Origin: Phanerodontia chrysosporium
Taxonomy: Eukaryota; Basidiomycota; Agaricomycetes; Polyporales; Phanerochaetaceae
NCBI GenBank assembly: GCA_001910725.1
Contig: MJGA01000011.1
Span: 434,001 to 498,000, forward strand
DNA length: 64,000 nucleotides
Direction of reading: 5' to 3'
A model generated the notes under the pieces. The model had not been told where the DNA came from. It was given only the letters and a program-made list of their open reading frames with translations, and made no database searches. Both the position numbers and the translations under genes were made by a program. This document shows positions 34,213 to 47,600 of the stretch, one piece after another; position 1 is the first letter of the stretch; every line of letters begins with the position of its first letter.

Positions 34213-34430
34213 TGTCAAGCTCCGCTGTCGATGCTCCCGGTATCGACCCGCCAACTGGACGACATGTGCCCACCGCAGAACACACTCCTCCGGAGCACCG
34301 GCTTTCTCGCGCAGCACGGCGGCGTGACGCGAGTCCGCGAGGCGCTGCGCTAGGACATGGATCTCGCTCCGAGCGGTGAGCTATGCAGCGAACACAACGG
34401 TGTGGCGGCGTGTTAAAGACAAGGTGAGAA
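34213..34430 (+). pseudogene. GH7 catalytic-domain fragment (relic)
   Basis: The plus strand contains SAVDAPGIDPPTG, MCPPQNTLLRSTGFLAQHGG and VREALR followed by TAG. These align in order with [33 protein letters not shown] and VGEALRSGM of the second GH7 gene, 21 kb to the left. At the DNA level CAGCACGGCGGC and GAGGCGCTGCGCT are shared. Only about 200 bp is recognisable, with a stop and at least one indel. It abuts the Rec114-like relic without a recognisable gap. Confidence 0.6.
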
Positions 34431-35351
34431 TATAACTTCTCTCTTCTGCGACCAGCTAGTGCTTAGCGGAATCTACTCATTATCAACTCCTCGTAGCGGC
34501 GTAGGCTACTTTAACGAGCTCTCTGAAGACGTTTGCAAATCCGAGCGTCTGACAGACGTTCGAGAGCGCCATGGCTAGTGAAAGTGAGCTCTAGCCACGG
34601 TGCTGCAATGACATCAGACCCAACTACCTATTTCATTACAGCCCTCATGAGCATCGAACTCATAGTTGGGTCCGGGTTGTACGTGTCTCGTCCGCACTGC
34701 TCTCTCTCCGATCTGCGAATCACTGTTGCCTGTCTGACATGCAGAAGCTAGCTTAGATTAGGGATCTATATGCACACTAGGTCACCCAACGTACGGCTCA
34801 CAACGCAGGACTGTTGCTCCTGTGTACAATGAGACTGGATAACCCTCATGTGTCCCCGATTACGGTGAAGGACGGCGGGAAGATATCAGAGTTCATCGAG
34901 TGGTGCTTGGTACGTAGCATTGTTGGATCGCTTGGGCAGGCTTTGATACGTCTAGCCGCCTCCAGCCCATCATGGGTTTGTACTTCTGTTCATTGTGTCG
35001 AAGTCTCTGTCACCGCTTGAGCGGGACTTGCATGCTGAATGTCCCGTTCTGCTCTAGTGCGAGTCACGGGCATGAGCTTCAGATGCTCTGTCGCCGCTTA
35101 GGGAGTTGCGTTAGCCTCATGTTGTGGCACCCATTGGAGACTCGTGGATAGATGTGAAGTTCGGTATGCACAGTCTACACACGTATGCTTGGAATGTCTG
35201 CTGAATTGGTCACAAGTTATTCTCACCTGATGCAGTGTGCGCTGCACGTTGGGAAGTGTCGTCACAGGGAAGGCTCTCATTTCTTTTATATAAGACGTCT
35301 CAGAGTGCGGCGGGTCTACACTCTCAAACTACATCTCTCCAAGAATCAACG
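34431..35351. other. Intergenic, nothing recognised
   Basis: No frame with a domain, no repeat and no further GH7 homology seen. The right end (around 35280-35295, TTTTATATAAGACG) contains a TATA-like element about 60 bp upstream of the next ATG, likely the promoter of the glycine-zipper gene. Confidence 0.4.
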
Positions 35352-37130
35352 ATGACGACGTACGCCCCTCCTCACATCACCACTCTGGACTCCTCACTGC
35401 TTCCCGATCCGCCGGAGGGCTGGAAGTACTCCAACCTCACCGATCCAGAGAATCTCGACGACGATCCTGCACACTACCCGGTGTTGCTCTTCGGCTCTTA
35501 CACGTACACAGGTATGTTACCGCGTAGACTATGCTATATATTGTAACTGATGTCAGCTCATGCAGCCCTCAGCAACCATAACAACGACTACGTCATGCTC
35601 ATTGTTGCCTGGGATATGCAAAGGAACCTCGTCAAGCAGTGGAACAAGCCTGGTGTTCGTTACATTTGGAAGATCACTTTTGACGCTGATACCGCAACCG
35701 TCAACTTCACCGGGCAAGCCAGCAATTCCGTCACTGCTACTCTGGACGAGTTGACTGTTGGTCCTACTGTCGTGCACCTCCCGACTAGCTCCGGCCCAGC
35801 CCTACCGTACACTCTTTCCTACGGCGATTCGAGCGATTCTTTCCCGGTGATCAAGAGCGGGCCGAATCACTTCTGGCCAGTGTCTTATGCCAGCGGCACG
35901 AACTCCTTCTGTGTTGTCGTTGTCGACCAGGACAACGTCATCCGAAAGCTCATTGACTGTCCCGGCTCCACCAAGATCAACACGATCGTTGTCAACGACG
36001 CCGATCGTACCATCCAGCTCGTAGGCGAAGACGGCGCCTCAGCCAGTCTTGACTACAACGTCGCGTTGGCCTGCTTCTCCTGCTGCATCGTTTACACCAA
36101 GGAGGACTTCCTATTCCTTGCTCAGTACTTCAAGCTCACTCTCTCAGAAGACGATGCGGACGCCCTTGCGAAGGCCGTGCCGCAGCTTGACTGCTCGGTG
36201 TGCTGCCGCATGAAAGGAACCGTATCCGAGCACGCCAGCCGTGAGAAGCGCAGCATCGGCTGGTTCATCCTCGGCTCATTCCTCGGCGCCGTCGCTGGAG
36301 GTATCGGCGGGTTCTTTGTCGGGGGACCCCCAGGCGCCCTTTGGGGGCTTACCGCCGGCTACGCCGCAGGAGCCGCCATCGGTGCGTCCATCCCGTCCAG
36401 CAGCGACACGGGCGACTACCAGCTCTCGGCATTGGAAGAGGAAAACTCTCTCGTCGGGTACGTATCCCTTGTTCCTCGCGATGGAATGCTGTCTGATGCG
36501 CTCTCTCGATAGCTATGCCGAATTTCCCTGCGGCCCATTTGACAACACGGGCGTCGCAGAGAACGTCTTCGATGCTCCCTTCCCGCGCTACGCCGAGCTG
36601 CCCTACTCTGCCGCCATCACGAAGCTGGGGTCGGCGTCATCCCCGCAGGCGTACTCGCCTGCTACAAAGGCCATCGGCGACTTCCCACGCGACCCGCGCT
36701 ACAACGCGCTGCGTCTCCGCAACGGCATCGAGGTCGTCAAGTACATCTTTGTCATCATCAAGACTGACAAGACCGTCGACGGAACCCCGGCTACCAGATG
36801 CGCATCAACCCCGAGGACTTCTACCCGGATTCGTGGCCCGCAAACCAGCGCGTCAACCATAGCCAGCTGTCGGAGGGGTACCGCTTCTGGGCGCTGGTCG
36901 GGAACCCACACATGCAAGTGTATGCGGCGGGCAGCCTGTACGTCGACCTGACGAACAAGAAGCTGCTTGGTATCGACACACGCACCGGCCATTACTTCAG
37001 GTCGTTCCAGCGCCAGGACAAGGCGGTCAACGACGCGACTTTTGGATTCCTCTCCAGCTTGGGATACGACACAGCCTCTATGAAGAACTATGTGGATATC
37101 ATCGGTTACTTCCAAGAGTATCAAGGATAA
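35352..37130 (+). CDS. Glycine-zipper protein of unknown function, possible frameshift in last exon
   Basis: ATG 35352 (MTTYAPPHITTLDSSLLPDP). Introns at 35512-35556 and 36458-36512 join in frame (T|AHAALSNHNND, VG|YAEFPCGPFD). The N-terminal half is beta-rich with paired Cys (ACFSCCIV, LDCSVCCRMKG). A hydrophobic glycine zipper follows (FILGSFLGAVAGGIGGFFVG then GALWGLTAGYAAGAAIGA), suggesting membrane insertion or oligomerisation. The C-terminal part has QAYSPATKAIGDFPRDPRYN and ends DIIGYFQEYQG. At about 36782 one base is missing (KTVDG then GYQMRINPEDFYP in another frame). The relic at 56142-56425 reads VDGQPGYQ through the same point, supporting an indel here rather than an intron; the only GT-AG interval there is 23 nt, too short. 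I do not recognise the family. Confidence 0.7.
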
Positions 37131-37953
37131 ATTGAGCTCATATGTAAGCACAATTTTTGCGGCATTTCCGCTTCATTTTTTAAATCGTGTCTTGCACTTG
37201 CAGATACGCTACGCACCTCGGAGAGGGTATAACCACTTCCCCCGCCCGGTGTCATCCGTTGTAACATCACAGTAGTTTTCTGCTCTATCTGCTGCCGTGT
37301 ACCATTAGTTGAGACCCGAGACCCGCCTTGTTGTCCTCATAATTGAAGTACAGACGACGCGCAGTCCGTCATCCGCTCAGTGTGAGACTCATGACTCTGC
37401 CGGTTATCTCTATGTGCTACCCTCTTGAGGTTCCTTGTCAGCTATTTGAACGCTATGAAGAGCCTCCTTTGGTCGTTGTGTCGCGTGTTGCACATTCAGG
37501 AGTCCTCGCTCGTAACGACGAGACATAACAAGCATATAGACTATGTAGCCTGAGAGCACCAGTATTTGGGCTGGTTCGAGGTTCGATCCGAATCTAGCCC
37601 TTATCTGCGCCTCTGCTAGATTGCACCGCGTCCGTCGAAGAGACACCCTTGATATCCTGCCTCACAAGCTTGCGAACGGCATGTCCCGGAACTTCTCTAA
37701 TCGCACGACGTGGCCATACGTCTGCGAACCAAGTGTCCCGCCGTCTGTCATGGGTCTCGCTCATGCGATTGAAGAAATGATGTCTCACGCGCCCGTAACG
37801 ACGATGCAGGAGACGGCTGTTTTTACTGAGTCTCATCGGCGCCATCCAACCAGTGAAGAATTGTTGGCGGTGACACCCTTCTCAGAGAATAACGCGACGC
37901 GCATATTACATTGTGTTGTATTGTGAGGGCGAACGGTACGGGTCACATTATGA
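37131..37953. other. Intergenic, nothing recognised
   Basis: Between the glycine-zipper gene and the 3' end of convergent FunK1 G. No protein-like frame. A sequence resembling an RNA polymerase III B box at 37580-37590 is not backed by a tRNA fold. Confidence 0.4.
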
Positions 37954-40408
37954 CTATGCCTCTCTCAACACCTTGAGTCTTTTTGACCGCCGAGGACCAG
38001 ATAAAGCAGTGTCGTCCTTTTCCAGGCTACTTGCCTTGCGCTTCGTTCCGTTCGGCGGCAACGTCGCTCCGCTCATTTGAACGGGCTTCTCCGGAGCCAC
38101 TGTGTCGGGGAACTGGCTGAGCAAGTTCGATACCTTTTCCACCCAGAATGAAGGCTTCGGCGCGAGGCTATTGACCCTTTTAAGCTCCCGAGTCAGCTCT
38201 GCCGTGCTCGCCTCGGTCCCCGAGAGAGAAAGATGGTACGTCTTCCACGTTTCAGCCATATCATGGATCATGTTCCGGAAGGCCGGGGAGCGAAACTCCA
38301 CGTCCTTGTAGAATCTGCGCTGGAGAAGCGTCAGCTTCTCGTAGCCTCCGACCAAACGTCCGTTTATGTCTTCCCACTGGTCGGCGAACGCAGAGATAGG
38401 CAAACTAGGGCACGGAGGCGCAAACCGCTTCAGGGCGCAGTACAGCAGCACCCAGAAGACGGCTTCCAAGTCGTCCTCGACGTCATGTAGCTTGTCTGGG
38501 TCATCGAGTAGGCCAATTGACATGAACGCCCAGGTACCCTGCGGGTCGAGGATTATTATGAGGGCGCGAGGATGACTCAAAGAGCGCACTCACGATGCCT
38601 TGGCCTAGCTCCTTCGTCGATCCTGCGAAATCCCAATCGTTCAGCAACCCTCGGCCATCACTAGTCAGCATAACGTTTCGCATGCTGACGTCACGATGCA
38701 GCAAACCTGCATGCGTGTACGCTTGTTCGATCGCTTGGGTGACGGGTCAGTATCCTATCTGCTTCTGAAGAGCAAGGAAGGGCGCACCGACTAGGACGTC
38801 GCAAATCACCTGGGCGAGCTCCTTCTCGTCGACCACGGCATCGAGTGGATAGTAGAGCTCCTGGACAATGCGGTTGTGCACGAGTGCGCGCGGCTTCTTG
38901 ATGCGGGTGACCCGCCATGTCTCTTCCCCGACAGCAAGTACTTGTGTGTAAGTCCCCTGCACGCGCCCGTCAGTGTGCAGGACGTCTCCGCCGTATAGTA
39001 CAGCTGGTACGTGCTCGACCCCATGCCTCCTAAGCTCTTGGTATGTCTGGAATTCGGAGCGAAGTCCTGCATTCGTATTGCGCCAAGAGTCCTTCACAAA
39101 CAGGAAACGATCATGTTGGAGATCATACGCGATATAAGCACGCGTCGCCCTGCCCGTCAGAGTGTGTTGACCAGCGAACGGTCGCCTGGCGAGGACATCC
39201 GTTGACTCTCCAGTAGCTGTGTTTACTAGGCGGATCTTCCACGTCGGAAATATTCCCTCATCGTCTAGGCTCCTCTCTGCGCGTGGAAGAAAGCGTTCCG
39301 GGCGTCCGCCGTCGTGCCGAGGATCTGATGTTCGCAAGAGGCCCTCGATGGCACTTTGGAAAAGAGCCGCCTCCTTCTTGTTCGCCACGGTGACCGTCGG
39401 GTCCCAGCCCCGTTCCTCGTCAGATAGGTGAGAGAACCGCCACAGAAACTCGACTAGCATCTGGGGGTCTGAGACATAGTCGAACCGCCGAGTGACCACA
39501 GCACCGCAGCGGTCCCAGCGAATGAATCTTGCCCATCGGTTGACTATGACCAGCTGCATGAAAGATACGCGGTGCTGACAAGCAAACTGTGCCTCAGCAT
39601 GAGAGATCAACGACGCACGACTAGCTTTGCCGTCCTCGGTGCCGTTGTCAAACGTCTTGTAAGGTTCGGTGGTCGGAACAGCAGCTTGATAGTCATCAGA
39701 CTTTCGCGCTCGCGGCGATGCTTCAGTATGGTCCGACTTCGACGAGATGGTCATCCGTAGGAGGTCCGACACCGTTGGATATTTCTTCGTGTCCGCCGCT
39801 GGAGCGCGCGACGGACCAGGCTCGGGATGCAATGATTCGGTGGGAGAAGAACCTCGTCGGCTATCGACCGGCGGAAAATAGTCCTCATGAGGGTCAACAA
39901 AAGGATCCGCCTCCGCCGAACAGTGCACTTCAACACCTAGCGCACATGAGGCGAAGTCGAAATATTCAGTGAGGTCACGTCTCTTCTTGAGTCTTCGTCT
40001 AGTCCTGAGCTGCTTACGGATAGCTAGAGGGGGGCAATAATCGCCACTGATGTGTTGAGCATCACTGACGCTGTCAATACGTGCTTGACCTTCGGCAACA
40101 GCTACAGAATGGCCAACTGTGGGCAGATTGTGCTTGCGTTTCTTCGTCTTCGTGATGAACAAGCGCATACCGGGACAGATCTTGTACTTCTCTACGGCCC
40201 TGATCTGACAGGTGTTCATTCAGCCTGCAGCCTACAGTCGTCGAAAGATATAACTCACGAAGCCTCCGCACATCGCACGAATGGAAGGACCAGCTACCAC
40301 CGCTGAGAAGTCAGCGGCAGGAGCTGTGGCTATTCCTGCGCCTCTCATAAACGCATCCAGGAATTTTTGAGCCGGCATGGCTCCAAGAATGGGGTGGGAA
40401 GAAGACAT
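37954..40408 (-). CDS. FunK1-type protein kinase G, intact
   Basis: ATG at 40406-40408 ([20 protein letters not shown]); exon 1 ends CGGF at GTGAGT and exon 2 starts [20 protein letters not shown]. The large exon carries [87 protein letters not shown] and [14 protein letters not shown]. The catalytic exon has [19 protein letters not shown] and LLNDWDFAG with all key residues. The last exon begins [13 protein letters not shown], contains [20 protein letters not shown] and ends [13 protein letters not shown]. No lesion seen. Likely nuclear if the basic tail acts as a localisation signal (inference). Confidence 0.85.
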
Positions 40409-40779
40409 CGTCGAAGATGTTGAAATGTATCAGGTGTGGACGGGTGAGGAAGAGCTGCGTTAGGTGGACGCTTCATGTCAAATCGAGTGGCCAAAGCATG
40501 TGATCAAAAGTGTCGCCAGATGAGAATGCTTGGGGTCCCGCCGAGCTCCTCGAGCATTGCTGCAGAGACGATGTGAGGGAAGGCAGAGGGCCCATAGGGA
40601 GATTTTCACGTTCGATGAGACCCAAGCTCCCGAGCGGACAGGGCAGGCAGCGGTAAGTATGTAAGCGCTCAACGCGGAGTGGCCGCAAACCATTGAGTTC
40701 GATAATATCCAACCTCGTACTTGATTGACACATTCTATCTACAGCAATATACCTACAAGCTTAGGATTCGACGCGGGCA

Positions 40780-43372
40780 TCAGGATTTGCTGAGCCGGTT
40801 CAAAATACTTCGCGTGAGCTTCCCTACCGCTCCGCCCAGTCCACGTCGGGTCTGCAGGCGAGTCACTGAGCGATCCTCATCCGGTACATTTTCCGCATCC
40901 TTCTTTGCCTTCTTATGGCCCCCGGAGGGCGCAAAGTCAGAGTCAGGGTGTTCTCGGCGCCGCTTGACTGCGACTCGGTCGACCTCCATCTGACGTCTGG
41001 GCTGTTGGCGGTTGACCTCTACGTCTCCTGGAGTCGCATAACCAGAGTCGTGGACATTTACGCGACTGCCCGCAGCAAAGCTGTTCGTAAAAATATTCTC
41101 GCGCTGCCTATGCGCCGCGTGGTCTGTCAGAGGTGCCGGGGCGCTCTCCGTTTTAACGCGATCCTTGAGCCATTTCTTCTGAGCCTTCCCATCCGCGAGC
41201 GCGGCATCGCATTGCTGTATCGTCCATAAGGGGTCGCTAAGACGTCCACGCACCATCGTATAGGCATCCATGTCGCTCTGGCTTCGACTCTTGAGCGCTT
41301 CTAACCCGTAGTACTCCTTCCACTCTTTGAAAAGCGTGGTGACGAGCGTGTGGAAGGGTTGACACGAGAACAACTGGTCGGCCAGAACAGCGTCCGCGGT
41401 AGCTAGCGTTTCCCTCTTCTTCGCGCCCCCGCAGAGGACAGATGGAAAATGTTTAGCGTCGTCAAGTTCTTTCCTCTCATCAAAGAGATTGAAAGGAGAG
41501 GACACGATCCTCGTCGGTTTATGTTCAAAGTAACGTAAGCCGCCGAAGAAGATGGTCCATAGGACGGACTGCATGTCGTCTAGAGGCTCGTGCTTACGGG
41601 AGGAAGGCCTATCTTCCGCCAGCAAGTCAATCGACATAAATTGCAATGTCGCCTAATCACCTAGAAGTTGAGCATGACGACGACGTGCCTGATGAATGAG
41701 GTACTCACGGAGCAGTAGGGTACGTCAGGGTCTGCCGCGTCGTTATCGCCCGCTGCTGAAAGTGAAACGTAGTAACCTGCATGGTCCCAATCGCCCAACA
41801 CGCCCTCGGGTGATCCATTTTTGATTATGAACCCCCCGTTTCCTATGCCCATATCACGATGAACAATATTCGCACTTTCTTTAGCAGAATAGTAGGCTGC
41901 ATTATGATGATTAGCTTCGCAGCCGTAAAGTGACTGTGGCCACCGCAACGTACACTGTGTCATGTCGCGGACAACCTTGACGAAATCTTCGGAGCTTTCG
42001 AGGCAATCTATGGGAAGGTAGAAGTCCATCAGTATGCGCCGATGCTCGTGCGTACGCAGGAAAGAACTGAATGGTGCGAGCAAGCTTTCATTGTCCGTAG
42101 CCCACGATTGCACTGTTGTGATCTGGGCCTTGTCGGAAGAGAACACCGTGCCACCACAAATGACCGTTGGCAAGAAAGGCACTCGGTGTCGACGGAGTAA
42201 CTGGTACACCTGCATCTCGGAAAGAACGGTGGAGTGGACGACGCCCCAGGAGTCCTTGAGCACACGGATCTTCCGGCTCTTGATGTCCCAGGCGATAAAG
42301 ACGCGGGTTCCGCGGCCAGGGACGGATCGTGAAGTATGGAAGGGGGCGCCAATGACAACCTTTCGTGTTTTTCCTGGTTTCTGGCCATCGGGCACGGTGG
42401 CCACGTATACGGGGCTGTCGGAGTTGATAGGGTTGTAGTGTTGCGGAACGACGAACCCTCTTTCGGCCCAGTCATACAGAAACTTCTCCGCTTTGGTATA
42501 GAGCATAGTCGCCTCAGCCTCGGTAGCATCACGAACTGTAGGATCCCAGCCTTGTTGTTCGGGCGTCATGTGAGCCAAGATGAAGAAGAAGAGCACGAGA
42601 GTCTTCGCCTCGTCGACGTAGTCAAAGGATTTCGAGACAATGAGCCCTGCGCGGTCGTAGTAGATGAAACGCGCATGTCGTCCGATTAGAACCAGCTGAT
42701 AGAGAAATAGTCGGTGTTGGCGGGAGAACTGCAGGTCGGCGTACAATCCAATCTGGCCTCTGGTTTCACATCCAGGAATTCCCGGATTCGTACAAGAGAG
42801 TGTGCTGTCTGAAAACGGGTCTCGTTCGTTTCTCCGTTTTACCTCAACAGCGAGAAGATCGCGCCAAAAATCAAAAGGCTTCTTCTCATAGTCGTCCTCG
42901 GGATTGGTCCACTGGTCGCTGGTGTGGCCTTCTGGTAGCATGCAAGCTCCTACATCCGGTCGAATCCCATTTGGAGTGTCGGAGTGTTCAGATGCACAGA
43001 AGAACTCCATTCTCTTGGAGATCTTCGCCATACGTGCACAGCGAACCTTTAGAAGCATTTCAGGAGATAGCATAGGAAGAAGGTAACAGTGGGTATACTC
43101 ACGAAGCTCGCATGCATCGCCGTCTCGGTCTGCGCCTTATCTACAGAGCTAAAATCAGCCCTTTTCACGCAAGCCTTGAATTCGACATCGTTAAGGGGAA
43201 CACCGTCTGACATGCGTTTGAGAAACATGCTGGTAGGAATTGCACCGATGCAATGTCCTCTCATTCCCGCGCTGAACTCCATTTGTCTGGCCTGGCGTTG
43301 GAGAGTAGCGTGACAGAATCGCGCATCATCCTTGCATACAATATGGGGCACCGAAGGTGGAGGTTCGGCCAT
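40780..43372 (-). CDS. FunK1-type protein kinase H, divergent, intact
   Basis: The chosen start is the ATG at 43370-43372 (MAEPPPSVPHIVCKDD); a longer in-frame ATG upstream would add a hydrophobic stretch absent from relatives. Exon 1 ends AMHASF at GTGAGT (exon edge 43103). Exon 2 begins VRCARMAKISKRMEFFCASE. It has SRQHRLFLYQLVLIGRHARF, YYDRAGLIVSKSFDY, RVFIAWDIKSRKIRVLKDSW, ICGGTVF and HRRILMDFYLPID. The catalytic part NIVHRDMGIGNGGFII and LGDWDHAGYY keeps HRD, Asn and DWD but lies in the same exon as the body, unlike the other members. The last exon starts LQFMSIDLLAEDRP and has a long extension with a bipartite basic patch (KRRREHP, KKAKKD) ending LTRSILNRLSKS, reminiscent of the C-terminal ILRIP/SLIPKP end of C. 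C and H form a separate subgroup. Confidence 0.8.
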
Positions 43373-44186
43373 GAGGTAGTATAGCGAAGAATGCGTGGAA
43401 AGAGAGGGTCGCTGTTGATAAAGAACAACGATGTGGGCTGTGGTCGAAAGGTAATGACATAGGAGAAGCGAAAATATATACATCTCACCCAGTGGCCCGG
43501 TGATGCCAAATGAAAGTGGTCATTGCTCCATCACGCTTTGTGCAGCGAAAGTTGCAATGCAATAAACCTGCGTGGTCCGCCGGCCGCGGCCCACCCACGG
43601 TTTGCGCCTCGACGGGGGCTTGTGTCTGGTGAAACCGAGATTAAGTCATGAGTAGAAATCAGACAAGAATGGCTCAGGCCATACGTAGTCGCTAGCACAG
43701 TCACGGGCTGGTAATGTTGTTGTCGGATGGCTCCGGAGGGAACCGTCAGATCTTTGCAGCCTCATCAGGCTCAAAGGCCTAGAGCTCTGCGCAGCTCCAC
43801 GCATCTATCCAGTTAGTTTCAATATACCCAAACCTCAGGATTATGAGAGCTTCGACCGGGTTTCATCGCTGAGAATGCCTCATTTGAAGTAAGGTCAGAT
43901 TGGAGCCTGGGTTTGGACGGGAGCGCCCGCCTCGTGGCGTTGACTCAAGCGCTTACGTAATCCAGGACTATTTGGGGATCCGCAGCTAGACGACTGTCCT
44001 CTGAGTTACCTTGCCCTCGACCTGAAGCTGAAGCTTGGGACTAGAAGCTTGAAGACCCAACGTCGTGAACACATATCATATGATATAAACTCCGTAAAAG
44101 AATATGCCATTTGAAGGTCTATTTAAACGCGGGGTCGATATGGTCACAACAGTGGGAATACTCCGATTCTACCAGGTACTACTATG
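43373..44186. other. Intergenic up to the copia insertion
   Basis: Promoter region of FunK1 H and flank of the retrotransposon. Joining 44191 directly to 48882 (empty site) leaves a continuous 65-codon frame starting at 44104, of unknown significance. Otherwise nothing recognised. Confidence 0.35.
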
Positions 44187-44191
44187 TGACA

Positions 44192-44460
44192 TGTTGTCAT
44201 CCCGAGGCGCCGCCGAGGTGACCCACCTTAGACGCAGGGCGGCATGCCATAAAAGGCACCCGTTGGTAGTAATCTCCATTTCCTTATCTTCATTCCGATC
44301 CACTTTATCTTATCTGAGTCTTCCGCCTTTGTAATAACTCAAAACCCACATTTCATTTCCTTTCTAGTGGTTACAAGAAAATGTATAAAAAACCTAGTTA
44401 CATCTCGTCGAATATCCATCGTTCGTTCACCGCATCTCACCCCCGCTCGATTCTTCAAGA
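44192..44460 (+). repeat. 5' LTR of copia element
   Basis: The 269-bp direct repeat starts TGTTGTCATCCCGAGGCG and ends TCGATTCTTCAAGA. A TATA-like CATAAAAGG lies at about 44248-44256 and would drive the genomic RNA. Confidence 0.93.
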
Positions 44461-44478
44461 GGTTATGAGCCCCGCGCT
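44461..44478 (+). other. Probable primer-binding site of copia element
   Basis: GGTTATGAGCCCCGCGCT begins directly at the 5' LTR edge, the position of the tRNA primer site. I cannot name the tRNA from the sequence alone. Confidence 0.4.
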
Positions 44479-44601
44479 GTAAAGAGCGCACACGACGATC
44501 ACCACTCTCTGCAGATCCAGTGCGGATCAAACTCTCGTCCCTGTCGATCCATTGCGGATCAAATCTAGGCGCCCACATCTCGCGATTATCGCCCTGTCAG
44601 T

Positions 44602-47600
44602 ATGACATCAGACACGTCCAGTGTACGCATCGAACCTTTGAAGGGGCCCGAGAATTACTTCTCGTGGCAGGTGCAAGAACAAGACATCTTGACCGACCTC
44701 GGTTATATCGACTACGTCCTTGGCAACAAGACGCGCCATGCGACCGACGCCGCAGAGCAAGCGACATTCGACCGCGCAGACCGGAAAGCGCTTAGCGCGA
44801 TCCGCCTCCGCTGCGCGCCCTCAGTAGTCACGCACATCGCGTCAAGCACTTCGTCCAAATCAGCGTGGGACACGCTCAAGTCTATCTACGCCGCACAAGG
44901 CACCATGGCTAAGGTCACAGCGAGCAGAAAGCTCCAGAAGTACCAGATGGAGGAGGGAGCAGACATGGAAGGGGAATTAAAGAAGATGAGGCAGTTGATG
45001 GAAGAGATTACCCTTTCTGGCGGTACGATTACCGATTCAGATTTCACCTACCAAATCCTTTCTGCCCTTCCCCCTTCATGGGACGCGTTCATTACGTCTT
45101 GTCAGAGCATCACAACCTCGTCAGACCTCACCGGTCGAATTCTGACCGAAGAACGCCGCCGCAAGGAGCGCGACACGTCCTCCACGGCACTCGTTGCTCG
45201 TCAGCGCCCAAAGAAATCCAAATTCCGCAAGGGCGTCTACTGCCACGGATGCGGAAAGGAAGGTCACATCAAACCCGAATGCCGATCCGGCGGCAACCAG
45301 AAGTCTGGCTCCGGAGGCAAATCTTCGCGCGCGCACGTCGCTGTAGCCGCGGAGACCGACGGCGACTCCTACATGTTCGCCACAATAGAAGAAGTCCCCC
45401 AAGACGTGCGCGCCCTCCTGGTCAAGGGGGAAGTCTGGCTTGGCGATTCCGCCACCGAGCGCCACATTGTACGCGACCGCAACGCGTTCAGCAACTACAT
45501 CGAGACCCCCAACCACACGGTCACCGGCGCAGGTGTCTGCAAGGCCTTAGGCCGCGGTGACGTGCAAGTTACCTTCAATACGAAGCAGGGGGAAGTCTCA
45601 GTCAAGCTCACCGACGTTCTACACGCGCCGGACATGGAGTTCAATCTCCTGTCCCTCGGTCGCCTCGCTAGCGCAGGCATGACCTTCGTCGGCACTGGTC
45701 CGGACTTGTTCATCAAAGACCGCGATCGTACGATCTGCCACGGTCGACGCGTCGGACATCTCTATCACATGGATATGAGACTTCGGTATCCGGCGCGATC
45801 TCGAGCGCTCGCCGTGCGCACTGCGCGCACTTGGTATGAATGGCACTGCGCTCTGGGACACATTAATCGCCAGCAGCTGCAGGAAATCCATCGCAAAGAC
45901 CTCGTAGAAGGCATGGAAGTCGACACCTCGTCGGATATCGACTTCGACTGCGACGCCTGCATCCAGGCCAAGCACTCTCGAGCGCCATTCCCCGATACCG
46001 CCGCCGATCGCGCTCTAGCCGTCGGCGATCTCGTCTTCTCAGACATCTGGGGCCCGGCGCGCATCGCCTCTCTGCAGGGCAATACGTACGTCATCACATT
46101 CACCGATGCCGCTTCGCGATACGTCGTTATTTTCTTCATGAAATCACGCGACGCCGCCCTCGACCGCTTCAAGAAGTATGAAGCGCTCCTCGAGCGTCAT
46201 CTCAACGCGAAGATCAAGACGGTTCACGTCGACAACGCGAAGGAATATACTCAAGGCCAGTTTCGCGACTACGCCGCCTCTCGCGGCATTCTCGTCCGCA
46301 CCACGGCACCATATTCCCCTTCGCAGAACGGCATCGCTGAACGCCTCAACCGCACTCTCGCGGAGCGCGCGCGCGCCATGCTGATCGCGCGCGACTTGCC
46401 GAAATTCCTTTGGCAGGAGGCCTGGGCATACGCCACCTATCTCAAGAACCGCACGCCTACGCGCACTCGCGATCTCACGCCCTACGAATTATTCTGGGGC
46501 CGCCGCCCTGATATCAAGGACGCGCAAGAGTTCGGCACGCCCTGCTGGGTCCTCGTGCCCGAAAATCGTCGCTCGAAGCTCGAGCCGAAGTCCGAGCGCT
46601 ACATCTTCACCGGGATCTCGGACAACAGTGCCGGCTGGAGGTACTTCGTCCCTGGCATGCGCCAGATCCTAGTTTCTCGCGATGTCATCTTCGAGCGTAA
46701 GGCTGAACCACCTCGTAGCATCCCCTTCACCCTTGAGGGGGAGAGTCCGACACCTTCTCGAGCCAAATCGCCGCCTTCAGTTACCACGACGCCACCACCG
46801 GCATCAGCGCCTCAAGCGCCCGACTCTTCGAAGGCATCCAAGGCTGAACCGTCTGCTACGACGACCAAATCGCGTTCCCCCTCAGTCGCCCTTCCTCGCT
46901 CGACATCCTCTAGCGTTCCCCCCGAGTCTACGCGCAAGTCCGAGCGCAACACGCCTCGCGTCGACTACAAACGTCTTCACCAGACCGGAACCATCGCTCC
47001 GAAGTCGACGGATCACGACGCTAGCGCTCACGCCCACATCTGCTTCGCAGTACGCGGAGATTGGGACCACCCGTCCTCTATTGAGGAGTGTAAGGCACGG
47101 GACGACTGGCCGCAATGGCAGGCCGCCATGGACGCTGAAATGTCACAGCTCAGGGGGAGGGGAACTTGGGAGATGGGCGACCTTCCGGACGACCGGAAGG
47201 CCATCGGCTCACGCTGGGTCTTCGCCATCAAACGCCACCCCGACGGCTCGATCGACAAGTACAAGGCACGTCTTGTCGCACAAGGTTTCTCCCAGATCCC
47301 CGGGCAAGATTACCTTCAAACCTTCGCCCCCGTCGTCCGCCTCGAATCCTGGCGCGCCGCATGCGCCATCGCCGCCCGTTACGACCTCGACGACGACGGT
47401 CTCGACATCACCGGCGCGTATCTCTACGGCCCCCTCGAGGAGACCATCTACATGCGTCAGGCACCCGGCTACGACGACAACTCTGGCCAAGTCTACGTCC
47501 TGCGCAAGGCCCTGTACGGTCTCAAGCAGGCCGGACGCGCGTGGAACAACCTCCTCAACCACGTTCTCGTCAATCTGATGGGATTCACTCGCTCCGAGGC

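Noticed and set aside
35553..35777. Minus-strand frame over the glycine-zipper gene
   Set aside because: Mirror of the coding strand without family features.
36778..36803. Tiny GT-AG interval that could explain the frame change in the glycine-zipper gene
   Set aside because: 23 nt is below any plausible intron size, and the relic copy reads through in frame.
37580..37590. GGTTCGATCCG resembling a tRNA B box
   Set aside because: No matching A box at proper distance and no cloverleaf could be drawn, so not called a tRNA.
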